Below, piece after piece: positions 7,501 to 15,614 of a stretch of DNA of 64,000 nucleotides. Numbering within the stretch: position 1 is the stretch's first letter; each line of letters opens with the position of its first letter. The DNA comes from Promicromonospora sukumoe (lineage in GTDB: Bacteria; Actinomycetota; Actinomycetes; Actinomycetales; Cellulomonadaceae), in contig NZ_JACGWV010000002.1 in assembly GCF_014137995.1 (NCBI RefSeq), positions 868,001 through 932,000 on the forward strand. Reading direction: 5' to 3'. The notes beneath the pieces were generated by a model. It was not told the origin of the DNA, did no database searches, and saw only the letters and a program-made list of their open reading frames with translations. The position numbers and the translations under genes were made by a program.

Positions 7501-10331
7501 GACTGGTTGGTCCCCGCCGACAGGGTCGTCGACAGGTCACCGACCGAGAGGTCGGCGGTGCCGGGCGCCGTGCCGGCGGACCGGGCATCACGGGCGTAGC
7601 GCAGCGACAGGCGGTACTCGCGGCCCGGGTCGAGACCCTTGACCGTGCGGGTCAGGCTGCCCTCGGTGCCCACGCCCAGGTGGTAGCCGGTCAGGCCGAG
7701 GCCGCCCTGGCTGGGCGCGGCGGCGCGGACGAGCTGGACCTGGCTGTCGACCTCCCACGGGGACATGCGGCCGTTGCCCGGCGCGACGTCGACGACGGCC
7801 GGCGGGTTGGCGTTGCGCCACTCTGCGGGGATGCGGGGGTACTCGAGCTGGTCGACCAGGTGCGGGGCCGGCGCGTCCATCGCGACCTCGGGGTCGATCT
7901 GCACGATGTCGGCCACGGACGGCGTGCCGTCCTCGTCGAAGACGAACAGCATGTACGCACCGGGCGGGGCGTACGTGCCGTCGACGGGCGTCTCGATCGT
8001 CAGGTTCTCGCCGTCCTGGGCGAACGCCAGGTCCTGGAAGTTCTGGTCGTTGTTGAACCCGTGCGTCACGGACCCGTTGCGGACCAGGGTGACCCGCGAG
8101 ACGTCGACGTCGGACCGCACGCCGAACGTGCCGTCGTAGCCGACCTTCTGCGGCACGCCCGAGACCTCGGGGCGCGTCGCCGGCTGGTCGCCGTCGAACA
8201 GGTACGCCGGAGAGTAGAACTCGACGTCCGTGTAGTTGCGCGGGCCGGGCGTACCGCCACCGCCCACCATCAGGCGGCCGTCCGGCAGGAGCAGGGCGGT
8301 CGAGTGGTAGAGCCGGGCGTGCTCGTAGGGCACGTCGACCGTGCTCCACTCGCCGGTCTCCGGGTCCCAGATCTCGGCGCTGGTGACGTAGCCGCCGTTG
8401 CCGTTGTTGTCGCGGGAGCCGCCGGTGACGATCACGTCGCCGTCGGGCAGCACCGTGGACGTGGCCCAGTGCCGGGCGTACTGCATCGGCTCGGTGGCCT
8501 CGACCACCGGTGCGTCGGTGCCGCCGGTGATGTCGACGGTGAAGCCGGCGCGGGCGCCGTCCGGACCGCCGCCGTTGGCCCACCAGCCGCCGCCGACCTG
8601 CAGGATCTTGCCCGGGCGGTACATGGTCGCCGTCGACGTGGCGCCGACCGGGTTGCCGAGGCCGCCCTGGTTGGCGATGCCGGACGGCAGGGTGCCGCGC
8701 AGGGTGATCTCGCCGTCGCCCGACGGGTCGAGCTCGTACATCTGCGTGCCGGTGATGTTGAAGACGTTGCCGTTGCCCGGCGCGACGAACGCGCGCGGGT
8801 ACCACCAGCGGTTCTCGTCGGGGCCGTTGCCGCCCCCGCCGTCGCCGTAGGCCGCGGCGCTGGTCGCGCCCTCCAGGAGCTTCCAGGAGCTGCCCTCGTC
8901 CGGCGTGTAGATCTCCGGGGTCAGCACGCCGGGGCCGCCGGGGCCGCCCTTGAGGCTGCCGCCCTGCACGACGACGGAGCCGTCCGGCAGGGTGGTGCCC
9001 GTCGGGTACCAGCGCGGGAAGTTCATCGGGGCCTCGTTGCGCAGGCCCTGGTTGGTGGAGTAGCTGGTGACGCCGATGGCGGCGTCGTTCGGCGCGTTGC
9101 CGCCCAGGTTGTCGTCACCGCCCACGGTCATGGTGGCCCGGCGGTGCGGCATCTGGACCTGCATCGAGCAGAACAGGTCGGTGTACGTCGAGTTCGTGAC
9201 GATGCCGTCGTTCACGTTGGCCGTCGTGCGTGCCTCGGCCGGGTCCCAGACGTCGATCTCCATCTGGCCGCCCTGCGTGACGCAGGAGTTGCCGTAGAAG
9301 TCGTAGGGCGTCGTGTCGGTGCAGCCCGACGAGACGCTGCCGAAGGACTGGACCTTGCCGTCCGACGTGAGCGCAGCGTTGATCGGCACCAGCGGCCACG
9401 GCGTGACGCCGCTCCAGGCGCCCTGCTCGGCCTTGTCCGGCGGCGAGCAGTCGGCCGTGAGCAGGCCCGCGGTGTAGGCGAGGCCGTTCTTCATCTGGGT
9501 GCGGATCGGGGCCTCGGCGTACGCCGTGCCCTCGTGCCCCATCCCGGAGTACCACGACCGGCCCTCGTCGATCTCCTGGCACCAGGTGATCGGGTGGTTC
9601 GTGCCGTTGTTGCCCCCGCCGTACGACGACTCGTCGGCGTTGAGCAGCGTGCGCACGTTGGGCGCCGGGTTGACCAGCCAGTCGTACCACTCGTCGCTGC
9701 GGGTGAACTCGGCCGGCAGGCCCTGGGTCAGCGGGTGCGAGGTGTCCTTGACCACCACGCGGCCCGGGCGGACCGCGGGGTTCTCCGGGTGGCCCTCGGA
9801 CACCGCGCCCACGAGGCGGGCGTAGAACGGGTTGACGTCGTGCTCGCTCTGCCCGACGGACCACCCGGCGTAGTGCAGGCCGAGGTAGCCGCCGCCCCCG
9901 CGGATGTAGGCCTCCAGCGCGGCGCGCTGGTCCACGTTGAACAGCACGCCGCCGGTCTGGGCGAACGCGATGGTGTCCTTGGTCGCCAGGTTCGCGGTCG
10001 TGAAGGCGGCCGGGTCGTCCGTCTCCTGGATCTCGACCGGCTGGTTGTACTCGACGCCCAGGTCGGCCACGAGGTCCCGGACGGCCTGGCGGGCCTGGAC
10101 GTGGGAGGCGTGGAAGTTGGACTTGTAGAACAGCAGGACGCGCAGCACGCCGTCGTCGACGGCGCCGGGAGCGGCCTGGACGGGCGCGGTGCCCGACGGC
10201 GCGGCCTGGGCGGCCACGGCCCCGAGGGGCGCGGCCACCAGCAGGGCGGTCAGTGCGGCCGCCAGACGCACGGGCGTCCGGCGGGGACGGCGACCACGGT
10301 GTCGCCGGTCAGGTCTGCGTAGCAGGTTCAT
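4566..10331 (-). CDS. Secreted ThuA - copper-radical oxidase (galactose/glyoxal oxidase-like) - LamG multidomain protein
   Basis: This 1921-residue exported protein has a signal peptide at residues 1-44 (Arg-rich start, AALTALLVAAPLGAVA core). Residues 60-300 are a ThuA-like domain. Residues 303-815 are a kelch-type galactose/glyoxal oxidase with its C-terminal DUF1929 domain. The mononuclear copper radical site is visible: Cys388 (FCS) to cross-link with Tyr442 (RWYPT), then Tyr675-His676 (RLYHS) and His757 (THGFN). Next come a carbohydrate-binding-like domain (about 850-985), two LamG/concanavalin-like domains (about 990-1215 and 1320-1540) with a beta domain between, two cadherin/VCBS-like repeats (about 1545-1745) and Ig-like domains to the end. 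There is no wall anchor. The ATG at 10331 follows AAAGGGA. The expected reaction is oxidation of a primary alcohol or aldehyde on a glycan with H2O2 production; the substrate is unknown. Confidence 0.88.
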   Translation of the reverse strand: MNLLRRPDRRHRGRRPRRTPVRLAAALTALLVAAPLGAVAAQAAPSGTAPVQAAPGAVDDGVLRVLLFYKSNFHASHVQARQAVRDLVADLGVEYNQPVEIQETDDPAAFTTANLATKDTIAFAQTGGVLFNVDQRAALEAYIRGGGGYLGLHYAGWSVGQSEHDVNPFYARLVGAVSEGHPENPAVRPGRVVVKDTSHPLTQGLPAEFTRSDEWYDWLVNPAPNVRTLLNADESSYGGGNNGTNHPITWCQEIDEGRSWYSGMGHEGTAYAEAPIRTQMKNGLAYTAGLLTADCSPPDKAEQGAWSGVTPWPLVPINAALTSDGKVQSFGSVSSGCTDTTPYDFYGNSCVTQGGQMEIDVWDPAEARTTANVNDGIVTNSTYTDLFCSMQVQMPHRRATMTVGGDDNLGGNAPNDAAIGVTSYSTNQGLRNEAPMNFPRWYPTGTTLPDGSVVVQGGSLKGGPGGPGVLTPEIYTPDEGSSWKLLEGATSAAAYGDGGGGNGPDENRWWYPRAFVAPGNGNVFNITGTQMYELDPSGDGEITLRGTLPSGIANQGGLGNPVGATSTATMYRPGKILQVGGGWWANGGGPDGARAGFTVDITGGTDAPVVEATEPMQYARHWATSTVLPDGDVIVTGGSRDNNGNGGYVTSAEIWDPETGEWSTVDVPYEHARLYHSTALLLPDGRLMVGGGGTPGPRNYTDVEFYSPAYLFDGDQPATRPEVSGVPQKVGYDGTFGVRSDVDVSRVTLVRNGSVTHGFNNDQNFQDLAFAQDGENLTIETPVDGTYAPPGAYMLFVFDEDGTPSVADIVQIDPEVAMDAPAPHLVDQLEYPRIPAEWRNANPPAVVDVAPGNGRMSPWEVDSQVQLVRAAAPSQGGLGLTGYHLGVGTEGSLTRTVKGLDPGREYRLSLRYARDARSAGTAPGTADLSVGDLSTTLSAGTNQSSQTAFGKYVGTFVAGARSQDLTISAGDSGAGVMIDDLVIVGSEPGASDVPVHYAFEEGSGTRAANTGTDEAVGAATLTGTTGWSEDGVFGDALDLSGGSNANAVDLPDNLLQGEEAFTTSFWVRPDTKTGWTGLFHIGDGVAGAGSFFQIQMQTNAAAGGTGLAATFKAKGAALEERVYATPTQDVAAGEWNHVAFTRQGATGTLYLNGEAIASRNNLTIDMSDVGPTANNWLGRNGFPDPAYDGLMDDVRVYTSALGDDAVAALYADGTALATTTTVTVEPGSPSPFAEPVTVSAAIAAASGGAPTGSAELWVDGARVGGQADVVAGAVEFTGVALSPGDHELQVRFLADDGWRDSAQTVEHTVERPPPGEGTPIHYTFDEGQGSSAANTGLDSSVGAATLTGSTGWSGAGKFGGAVNLPGGASGTGNQIELPDNIEAGMEDQFSVSIWARPDALPTWVPLLQIGSSTDTFFLLQSNTQVSGATGFAATFKAPGTPGTAQERLVLGQGKDLPLNEWTHVVFTQSGSVGKIYFDGELQATRNDFTLDIGDVGVGGQTTTNLIGGTSWPDGRWDGLVDDFRMFGYELTAEQVGDLHAGTASNTAPVGAADAYGTVQDEPLEVEAPGLLANDTDLDGDDLTATGLTQPAHGDVELAADGSFTYTPDSGYFGTDTFTYKASDGAATSAATTVTITVEEAEQPPVNTAPVAGNDAYAAVGGQPLTLPAPGVLANDTDADGNVLTATAVTQPANGRVTLAADGSFTYTSDDGFSGKDVFTYKASDGQDLSAAATVTITVKSPKVTAVAGVALPVTYGTAGTVSVAVSPDTATGGVELLNGTTSLGTATIADGRGTLVLPAKGLKPGVYDLTLRYGGDADHRSATSKVRVVVDKVVPTMEISAKKSGKKAVVEVSFTAPYDVPVTGQVRIAVKDGQTLTGNIQNGLARFEVNQPKGKDLTLTTSYLGSELAFAAETKVTIRLK

Positions 10332-10382
10332 CGTTGATCCCTTTTCGCACGGTTTTCATGGACATGAAGGCAGCCCGAACGA

Positions 10383-10403
10383 CCGGCCCCCGCCCGGGGC
10401 CGG
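10383..10403. terminator. GC hairpin after the kdu/ABC operon
   Basis: Arms CCGGCCCC (10383-10390) and GGGGCCGG (10396-10403) enclose a 5-nt loop. It is downstream of the aldehyde dehydrogenase, the last gene of the kdu operon, and upstream of the oxidase gene on the same strand. It is a plausible terminator, but no clear U-tract follows. Confidence 0.45.
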
Positions 10404-10482
10404 CCGCCCAGACCTGTCGCTGGGTGCTACCTGTCTTCTCTTGTGGTGTTCTCTCGGTGGTGGGTGGGGTGGGTGTGTCGGG

Positions 10483-11973
10483 TCAGCGGAGCTCGGCGAT
10501 GACCGTCTTGAGCTCCGTGTAGTCGTCCAGGCCGAAGGAGCCCAGCTCGCGGCCCCAGCCGGACTGCTTGAAGCCGCCCCGCGGGAGGGTCACGTCGTCG
10601 GCGTGCCAGGTGTTGAGCCAGACCGTGCCGGCCCGGAGCTTGCCGCCGACCCGGTGGGCCGTGCTCAGGTCGCGCGACCACACGCCCGCGGCCAGGCCGT
10701 AGACGGTGTTGTTGGCGGCCGCGACGACCTCCTCCTCCGTGTCGAAGGGGATGGCCGTGATGACCGGGCCGAAGATCTCGTCGGTCTGGACGGCCATCCG
10801 CTCGGTCACGTCGGTGATGAGGGTCGGGGAGAAGAAGTAGCCGCGGTCGGCGGCCGGGTCGGGGCTGCCTGCGGCGATGGTGGCGCCGTCGGCCACCGCG
10901 CCCCGGACGTAGCCCATGACCTTCTCGTGCTGCTCCTGGGAGACCAGCGGCCCCATCGTGGTGGCCGGGTCGAACGCGTCGCCGACCTTGATGGCCTTGG
11001 CCGCGGCGGCCACACCCTCGATCACCTGGTCGAACACGGCGCGCTGGACGTAGAGGCGCGAGCCGTTGACGCAGCACTGGCCCTCGTTGAAGTACCCCGC
11101 CAGGGCGGCGCCCGCGATGGCGGCGTCGAGGTCGGCGTCGGCGAAGATGATGTTGGGCGCCTTGCCGCCCAGCTCCAGCGACACCTTCTTGAGGTTCTTC
11201 GAGGCGCCCGCGGCGATCTTCTTGCCGACCTCGGTGCTGCCGGTGAAGGCCACCTTGTCCACGCCGGCGTGGTCCACGAGCGCGGCGCCCGCGTCCCCGA
11301 ACCCGGGCAGGACGTTGACGACGCCGGCCGGGAGGCCGGCCTCCAGCAGCAGCTCGCCGAGCCGGAGCGCGGTGAGCGGGGTCTGCTCGGCGGGCTTGAG
11401 CACCACGGTGTTGCCCGCGGTGATCGACGGGATGATCTTGAACGCGGCCATCGTCAGCGGGAAGTTCCACGGCACGATGCCGGCGACCACACCGATCGCC
11501 TCGCGGCGCGTGTAGGCGTGGAAGTCTCGGCCGGGCACCGACATCGGGATGGTCGTACCCTCCATCTTCGTGGCCCAGCCCGCGAAGTAGCGGAACAGCT
11601 CGGCGGCCACGCCGACGTCGCCCCGGGCGGACGCGAGGCTCTTTCCGTTGTCGAGCGACTCGAGCTGCGCGAACTCCTCGGTGCGCTCGTCGATCATGTC
11701 GCCGATGCGCCACAACAGGTGCGAGCGGTCCCGCGGCGTCATCCGCGACCACGGGGAGCCGTCCTCGAAGGCGTTCCGGGCGGCGGAGACCGCACGGTCG
11801 GCGTCGACCGCGGAGGCCTGGGCCACCTGGACGAGGACCTCTTCGGTCGCGGGATTCACCGTCGCGAAGGTCTGACCGTCCTTGGCGTCCACCCACTCGC
11901 CGTCGATCAGGAGCTGCTTCGGGGAGGAGAGGAACGAGGAGACGGCGGGCAGGAGGTGGGAGTTCTCGGACAT
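10483..11973 (-). CDS. NAD(P)-dependent aldehyde dehydrogenase
   Basis: The 496-residue length is normal for the ALDH superfamily. Catalytic features are intact: the oxyanion Asn in VPWNFP (about residue 168), the general base Glu in LELGGK (about 267), the nucleophile Cys in GQCCVNGSR (about 300), and the GSTEVG cofactor turn. It uses NAD(P)+ to oxidise an aldehyde to a carboxylate in the cytoplasm. It lies 64 bp downstream of the ABC permease on the same strand and is probably the last gene of the kduI-kduD-transporter operon. A sugar-derived aldehyde such as a lactaldehyde or semialdehyde is therefore a reasonable substrate, but this is inference from context. The ATG at 11973 is preceded by GGAAGGCTCTCC, a usable ribosome site. 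Confidence 0.9.
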   Translation of the reverse strand: MSENSHLLPAVSSFLSSPKQLLIDGEWVDAKDGQTFATVNPATEEVLVQVAQASAVDADRAVSAARNAFEDGSPWSRMTPRDRSHLLWRIGDMIDERTEEFAQLESLDNGKSLASARGDVGVAAELFRYFAGWATKMEGTTIPMSVPGRDFHAYTRREAIGVVAGIVPWNFPLTMAAFKIIPSITAGNTVVLKPAEQTPLTALRLGELLLEAGLPAGVVNVLPGFGDAGAALVDHAGVDKVAFTGSTEVGKKIAAGASKNLKKVSLELGGKAPNIIFADADLDAAIAGAALAGYFNEGQCCVNGSRLYVQRAVFDQVIEGVAAAAKAIKVGDAFDPATTMGPLVSQEQHEKVMGYVRGAVADGATIAAGSPDPAADRGYFFSPTLITDVTERMAVQTDEIFGPVITAIPFDTEEEVVAAANNTVYGLAAGVWSRDLSTAHRVGGKLRAGTVWLNTWHADDVTLPRGGFKQSGWGRELGSFGLDDYTELKTVIAELR

Positions 11974-12037
11974 GGAGAGCCTTCCAGGTGTCGGGATCTG
12001 TTTCGAGGTCGGTGGTGGTCTGGTGCTCGGGCCGCGG

Positions 12038-13030
12038 CTACTTGATGATCAGCACCTTCGATCGGTCGAGGGTGAGCGCGACGGCGGCGACGATGATCGC
12101 GCCGTACAGGATCTGCTCGTAGGCCGACGGGACGCCGACGATCGGCAGGCCGACCCGCAGCAGCGTCACCACGAGCGCCCCGGCGAGGCTGCGCCACAGC
12201 GAGCCGTGGCCGCCGGTGATGGCGGTGCCGCCCACCACGATGGCCGCCACCGCGGGCAGCAGCAGGTTGTCGGCCATGGTCGGGCTGCCGCTGAAGTTCC
12301 GCGAGACCAGCATGACGGCGGCCAGGCCCGCGCAGGCGCCCGAGAGGGTGAACGCGCCGATCTTGACCAGGTCGACGGGCGCGCCGCCCAGCCGGGCGGC
12401 GGACTCCGAGTAGCCGGTGGCCCGCACCCAGCTCTCCAGCGGGGTGAGCTTGAGAACCAGGGAGACGACGGCGACGAGCACCAGCGCGACGACGAACGCC
12501 ATCGGCAGCACGCCGGCGACGTAGAGCGTGAGCCACTTGGTGGAGTCCCGGTCGGCCAGCGGGATGGGGCCGGCGTCCGAGATCACCAGGGCGATCGCGG
12601 CGAAGATGCTCATGCCGCCGAGGGTGACGATGAACGACGGGATGCGCAGCAGCACGTGGACCACGCCCTGCAGCGCCCCGATCGCGCCGGTCGCCGCGAT
12701 GATCGCGAGGGTGGTGGCCCCGCCGAGGTCGGGCAGCCACAGCGCGAAGAACACGGTGGCGAGCGAGCAGAGCGCGGCGATCGACAGGTCGATGCCGCCG
12801 CACAGGACCACCACGGTGGCGCCGGCCGCGAGCACGATGAGCGGGGCCGCGGTCCGGACCGCGGCCGTGAGGCTGCTCAGGGTGAGGAAGCCGGGGTCGG
12901 CGATGGTCAGCGCCGCCAGCAGCACGACGAGCGCGATGACCGGCATGAACGACGTGAGCCGCTGGCCCACGGTGGGCCGGTGGACGACCGGCGCGTCGGG
13001 GGCCGGCTGGGCGAGGACGGGGGTGGACAT
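12038..13030 (-). CDS. Sugar ABC transporter permease (RbsC/XylH type)
   Basis: The 330-residue integral membrane protein of the BPD_transp_2 family has about nine hydrophobic helices. It carries the conserved loop G-G-I-D-L-S near residue 78 and the G-G-T-A-I-T-G-G segment typical of RbsC-like permeases. The ATG at 13030 starts two bases after the TGA of the ATP-binding subunit. A longer open frame extends upstream, but it overlaps the ATPase gene and has no permease character. It is the second of two permeases flanking one ATPase, so the transporter probably works as a heterodimeric channel. Confidence 0.9.
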   Translation of the reverse strand: MSTPVLAQPAPDAPVVHRPTVGQRLTSFMPVIALVVLLAALTIADPGFLTLSSLTAAVRTAAPLIVLAAGATVVVLCGGIDLSIAALCSLATVFFALWLPDLGGATTLAIIAATGAIGALQGVVHVLLRIPSFIVTLGGMSIFAAIALVISDAGPIPLADRDSTKWLTLYVAGVLPMAFVVALVLVAVVSLVLKLTPLESWVRATGYSESAARLGGAPVDLVKIGAFTLSGACAGLAAVMLVSRNFSGSPTMADNLLLPAVAAIVVGGTAITGGHGSLWRSLAGALVVTLLRVGLPIVGVPSAYEQILYGAIIVAAVALTLDRSKVLIIK

Positions 13031-13032
13031 GC

Positions 13033-14595
13033 TCAGACCATCTCCTTGACGAGGTCGAGCGGGGTGGGCTTGCCCCCCGCGGGGGCTGCGACCTCCTTGG
13101 TCGCGCGGCCGTCGCTCATCACGATGATGCGGTCGGACATGCCGATCGCCTCCTCCAGGCTGTCGGCCAGCAGCACGGTGGCGACGCCGCTGTTGGCGAG
13201 CTCGCGCATGAGGCGGTAGACCTCCGAGCGCGCCCCGATGTCGAGGCCACGGGTCGGGTGGTCGAGCAGCAGCAGGCGGACGTCGCCGGCCACGAGCCAG
13301 CGCGCCAGGACCACCTTCTGCTGGTTGCCGCCCGACAGCCGCTGGATCGCGGTGCCCCGGTGCGGGGTGCGGATCGAGAGCCGCTCGATCCACCCGTCCA
13401 CCAGCGACGCCTGCTTGCGCGGGCGCACGACGGGGCCGCTGCAGCGGGCCTGCTGCTTGGTCAGCGTCATGTTGTCGGCCACCGACATCGGCCCGACCAT
13501 GCCCTCGGTCTTGCGCTCGGCCGGCACGTAGCCGACGCCGGCGGCGCAGGCCGCGCGGGTGCCGGACAGCTCGAGCTTCTTGCCGTCGAGCACCACCTCG
13601 CCCGCCGTCGTGGGCTCGGCGCCGAACAGCGCCCGGCACACGTCCTCGCGGCCGGAGCCGTGCACGCCGACGATGCCGACGATCTCCCCGGCGTGCACGT
13701 CGAGGTCCACGTCGCGGAAGGTCTTGCCGGACAGGCCGCGCACCTCGAGGCGGGGCCGGCGGGGCTCGTCGGACCGCTCGGCGGCGCCGTCGTGGTAGTG
13801 GTCGTCGGCCCCGGTCGAGCCGATCATCATGCGGTGCAGCTCGGCCGGCGCGGCGCCCTCGGCGGGCACCTCGCCCACCGACTGCCCGCCGCGGAGCACG
13901 GCGACCCGGTCGCAGACGTCGAGCACCTCGTCGAGCCGGTGCGAGACGAAGACGACGGACGCGAACTCGCGCAGCCGGCGCACCTGGGTGAACAGGGTGT
14001 CGATCTCCTTGGACTCCAGCACCGAGGTGGGCTCGTCGAGGATGATCACCGGCGGGTGGGACGTGCGCTCCTCGATGCGGAGCACCTTGGCGATCTCGAC
14101 CATCTGCCGGTCGGCGAAGCTCAGGGTGTCGGTGCGGGCGAGCGGGTCGATGTGCGACCCGATCTTGTCGAGCTGCTCCTGCGCGAGCTTGCGCATGGTG
14201 CGCCAGCGGTAGACGCCGCGGCGCACGCCCGGGCCCTCGCTGCCGAGCACGATGTTCTCGGCGGCGGTCAGGTTGGGCACGAGCGACTGCTCCTGGAACA
14301 CCATGCCGATGCCGTGGTCGGCGGCGTCCATGATGCTCCGCAGCTTGACCTTCTCACCGCGCACCCAGATCTCGCCGGCGTCGGGCCGCACCAGGCCGAC
14401 CAGCGCCTTGAGCAGCGTGGACTTGCCGGCGCCGTTCTCGCCGGCCAGGCCGAGCACCTCGTGCTGGCGCACGACCAGGTCGACGCCGTCGAGCGCCTTG
14501 ACGCCCGGGTAGTGCTTGACCAGGCCGCGTACCTCGAGGGCGGCCGGGGACCCCGGCGCGCGCGGCCCGGGGTCGATCTGCAGGTCGGTTGTCAC
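13033..14595 (-). CDS. Sugar ABC transporter ATP-binding protein (two ABC domains)
   Basis: This 520-residue protein has tandem ABC domains, like RbsA, MglA and XylG. Domain 1 has Walker A GENGAGKST (about residues 54-62), signature LSFADRQ, and Walker B ILDEPTS. Domain 2 has a degenerate P-loop GVHGSGRED, signature LSGGNQQ and Walker B LLLDHPTRG. In this family the second site is usually the weak or inactive one, which fits. It powers import together with the two permeases on either side. Its start overlaps the stop of the upstream permease by 4 bp. Confidence 0.93.
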   Translation of the reverse strand: MTTDLQIDPGPRAPGSPAALEVRGLVKHYPGVKALDGVDLVVRQHEVLGLAGENGAGKSTLLKALVGLVRPDAGEIWVRGEKVKLRSIMDAADHGIGMVFQEQSLVPNLTAAENIVLGSEGPGVRRGVYRWRTMRKLAQEQLDKIGSHIDPLARTDTLSFADRQMVEIAKVLRIEERTSHPPVIILDEPTSVLESKEIDTLFTQVRRLREFASVVFVSHRLDEVLDVCDRVAVLRGGQSVGEVPAEGAAPAELHRMMIGSTGADDHYHDGAAERSDEPRRPRLEVRGLSGKTFRDVDLDVHAGEIVGIVGVHGSGREDVCRALFGAEPTTAGEVVLDGKKLELSGTRAACAAGVGYVPAERKTEGMVGPMSVADNMTLTKQQARCSGPVVRPRKQASLVDGWIERLSIRTPHRGTAIQRLSGGNQQKVVLARWLVAGDVRLLLLDHPTRGLDIGARSEVYRLMRELANSGVATVLLADSLEEAIGMSDRIIVMSDGRATKEVAAPAGGKPTPLDLVKEMV

Positions 14596-15614
14596 TTGGT
14601 CACCTGGTTCCTACGACGCTGTGGGATGACGGCGGCCGCGACGGCCGCGACGACGATGAGGCCCTGGACCCCGCCCTGCCAGTACGGGCTGACGCCGACC
14701 TGGACCAGGCCGTTGGTCAGCACGGTCACCAGCAGGACGCCGACCGTGGACTGCAGGATGCCGCCCCGGCCGCCGATGAGCAGGGTGCCGCCGACGACGG
14801 CGGCCGTGATGGCCGAGAAGTCGTAGCCCCGGCCGGCCTGGACCAGGCCGGCGCTGAGCTGGCTGGTGACCATCACGCCGGCCAGCCCGTAGAACGCGCC
14901 GGCCATCGTGAAGACCGCCACCTTGTAGGGCGCGACCCGCACCCCGGACAGGGCGAGCACCTCCTCGGCGCCGCCGATCGCGAACGCGTACCGGCCCAGG
15001 CGGGTGTAGCGCTGGACCAGCCAGGCCGCGATCACGCAGGCCAGGGCGATCCAGGTGAGACGGGCCAGCCCGAGGAACCGCTCGACGGCCCAGCCCTCCA
15101 GCATCGCGTCGGAGATGTTGGGCTGAACGCCCGCGAACATGAGGGTGGCCACGCCCAGGCCGACGGCGGAGACGCCGAGGGTGGCCATGAACGAGGGCAC
15201 CTTGAGCACCACGAGGGCCAGCCCGCTGAGACAGCCGAGCGCTGCCGCGACGAGCACGGCGACGAGGACGCCGACCAGGCCGAGGTCGTTGTCGTTGCGG
15301 TTGTTGGCGACCAGCAGGGCGACCGTGATCGCGGAGGCGCCCATGATGCCGGGCGCGGACAGGTCGATGGACCCCATCATCAGCACGAAGCTGATGCCGC
15401 AGGTCACGACCGCGAGGACGGCCGCGGCGTCCAGCACGTTCTGCACGTTCGAGAACGTCCGGAAGCCGGGGCTCATGGCCGCGAAGACACCGAAGAGCAC
15501 GACGAGCGCGATCGGTGGACCCGCGTCCATGAGGGACACCCCCCGCCGAGGCCGGGGGCGCTGCGCGTGCACGACGTCGGTGTCGGCTTCGGCGGGGGAT
15601 GTCGTCATGGTCAC
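14592..15614 (-). CDS. Sugar ABC transporter permease (RbsC type), first copy
   Basis: About 340 residues with around nine transmembrane helices and the RbsC-family loop G-S-I-D-L-S-A-P, followed by the G-G-T-L-L-I-G-G-R-G-G segment. I chose the GTG at 15614 because it overlaps the stop of the binding-protein gene as GTGA, the same junction found at kduI/kduD in this operon. An ATG two codons downstream (15608) is the alternative. Neither has a strong ribosome site, so translational coupling is likely. It pairs with the second permease and the dual ATPase to form the import channel. Confidence 0.88.
   Translation of the reverse strand: MTMTTSPAEADTDVVHAQRPRPRRGVSLMDAGPPIALVVLFGVFAAMSPGFRTFSNVQNVLDAAAVLAVVTCGISFVLMMGSIDLSAPGIMGASAITVALLVANNRNDNDLGLVGVLVAVLVAAALGCLSGLALVVLKVPSFMATLGVSAVGLGVATLMFAGVQPNISDAMLEGWAVERFLGLARLTWIALACVIAAWLVQRYTRLGRYAFAIGGAEEVLALSGVRVAPYKVAVFTMAGAFYGLAGVMVTSQLSAGLVQAGRGYDFSAITAAVVGGTLLIGGRGGILQSTVGVLLVTVLTNGLVQVGVSPYWQGGVQGLIVVAAVAAAVIPQRRRNQVTK

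Noticed and set aside
4473..10322. A 1949-codon open frame on the plus strand opposite the oxidase gene
   Set aside because: It is antisense to a protein with a full set of recognisable domains and catalytic residues. Its own product is a repetitive Arg/Gly/Val sequence typical of the complement of high-GC codons.
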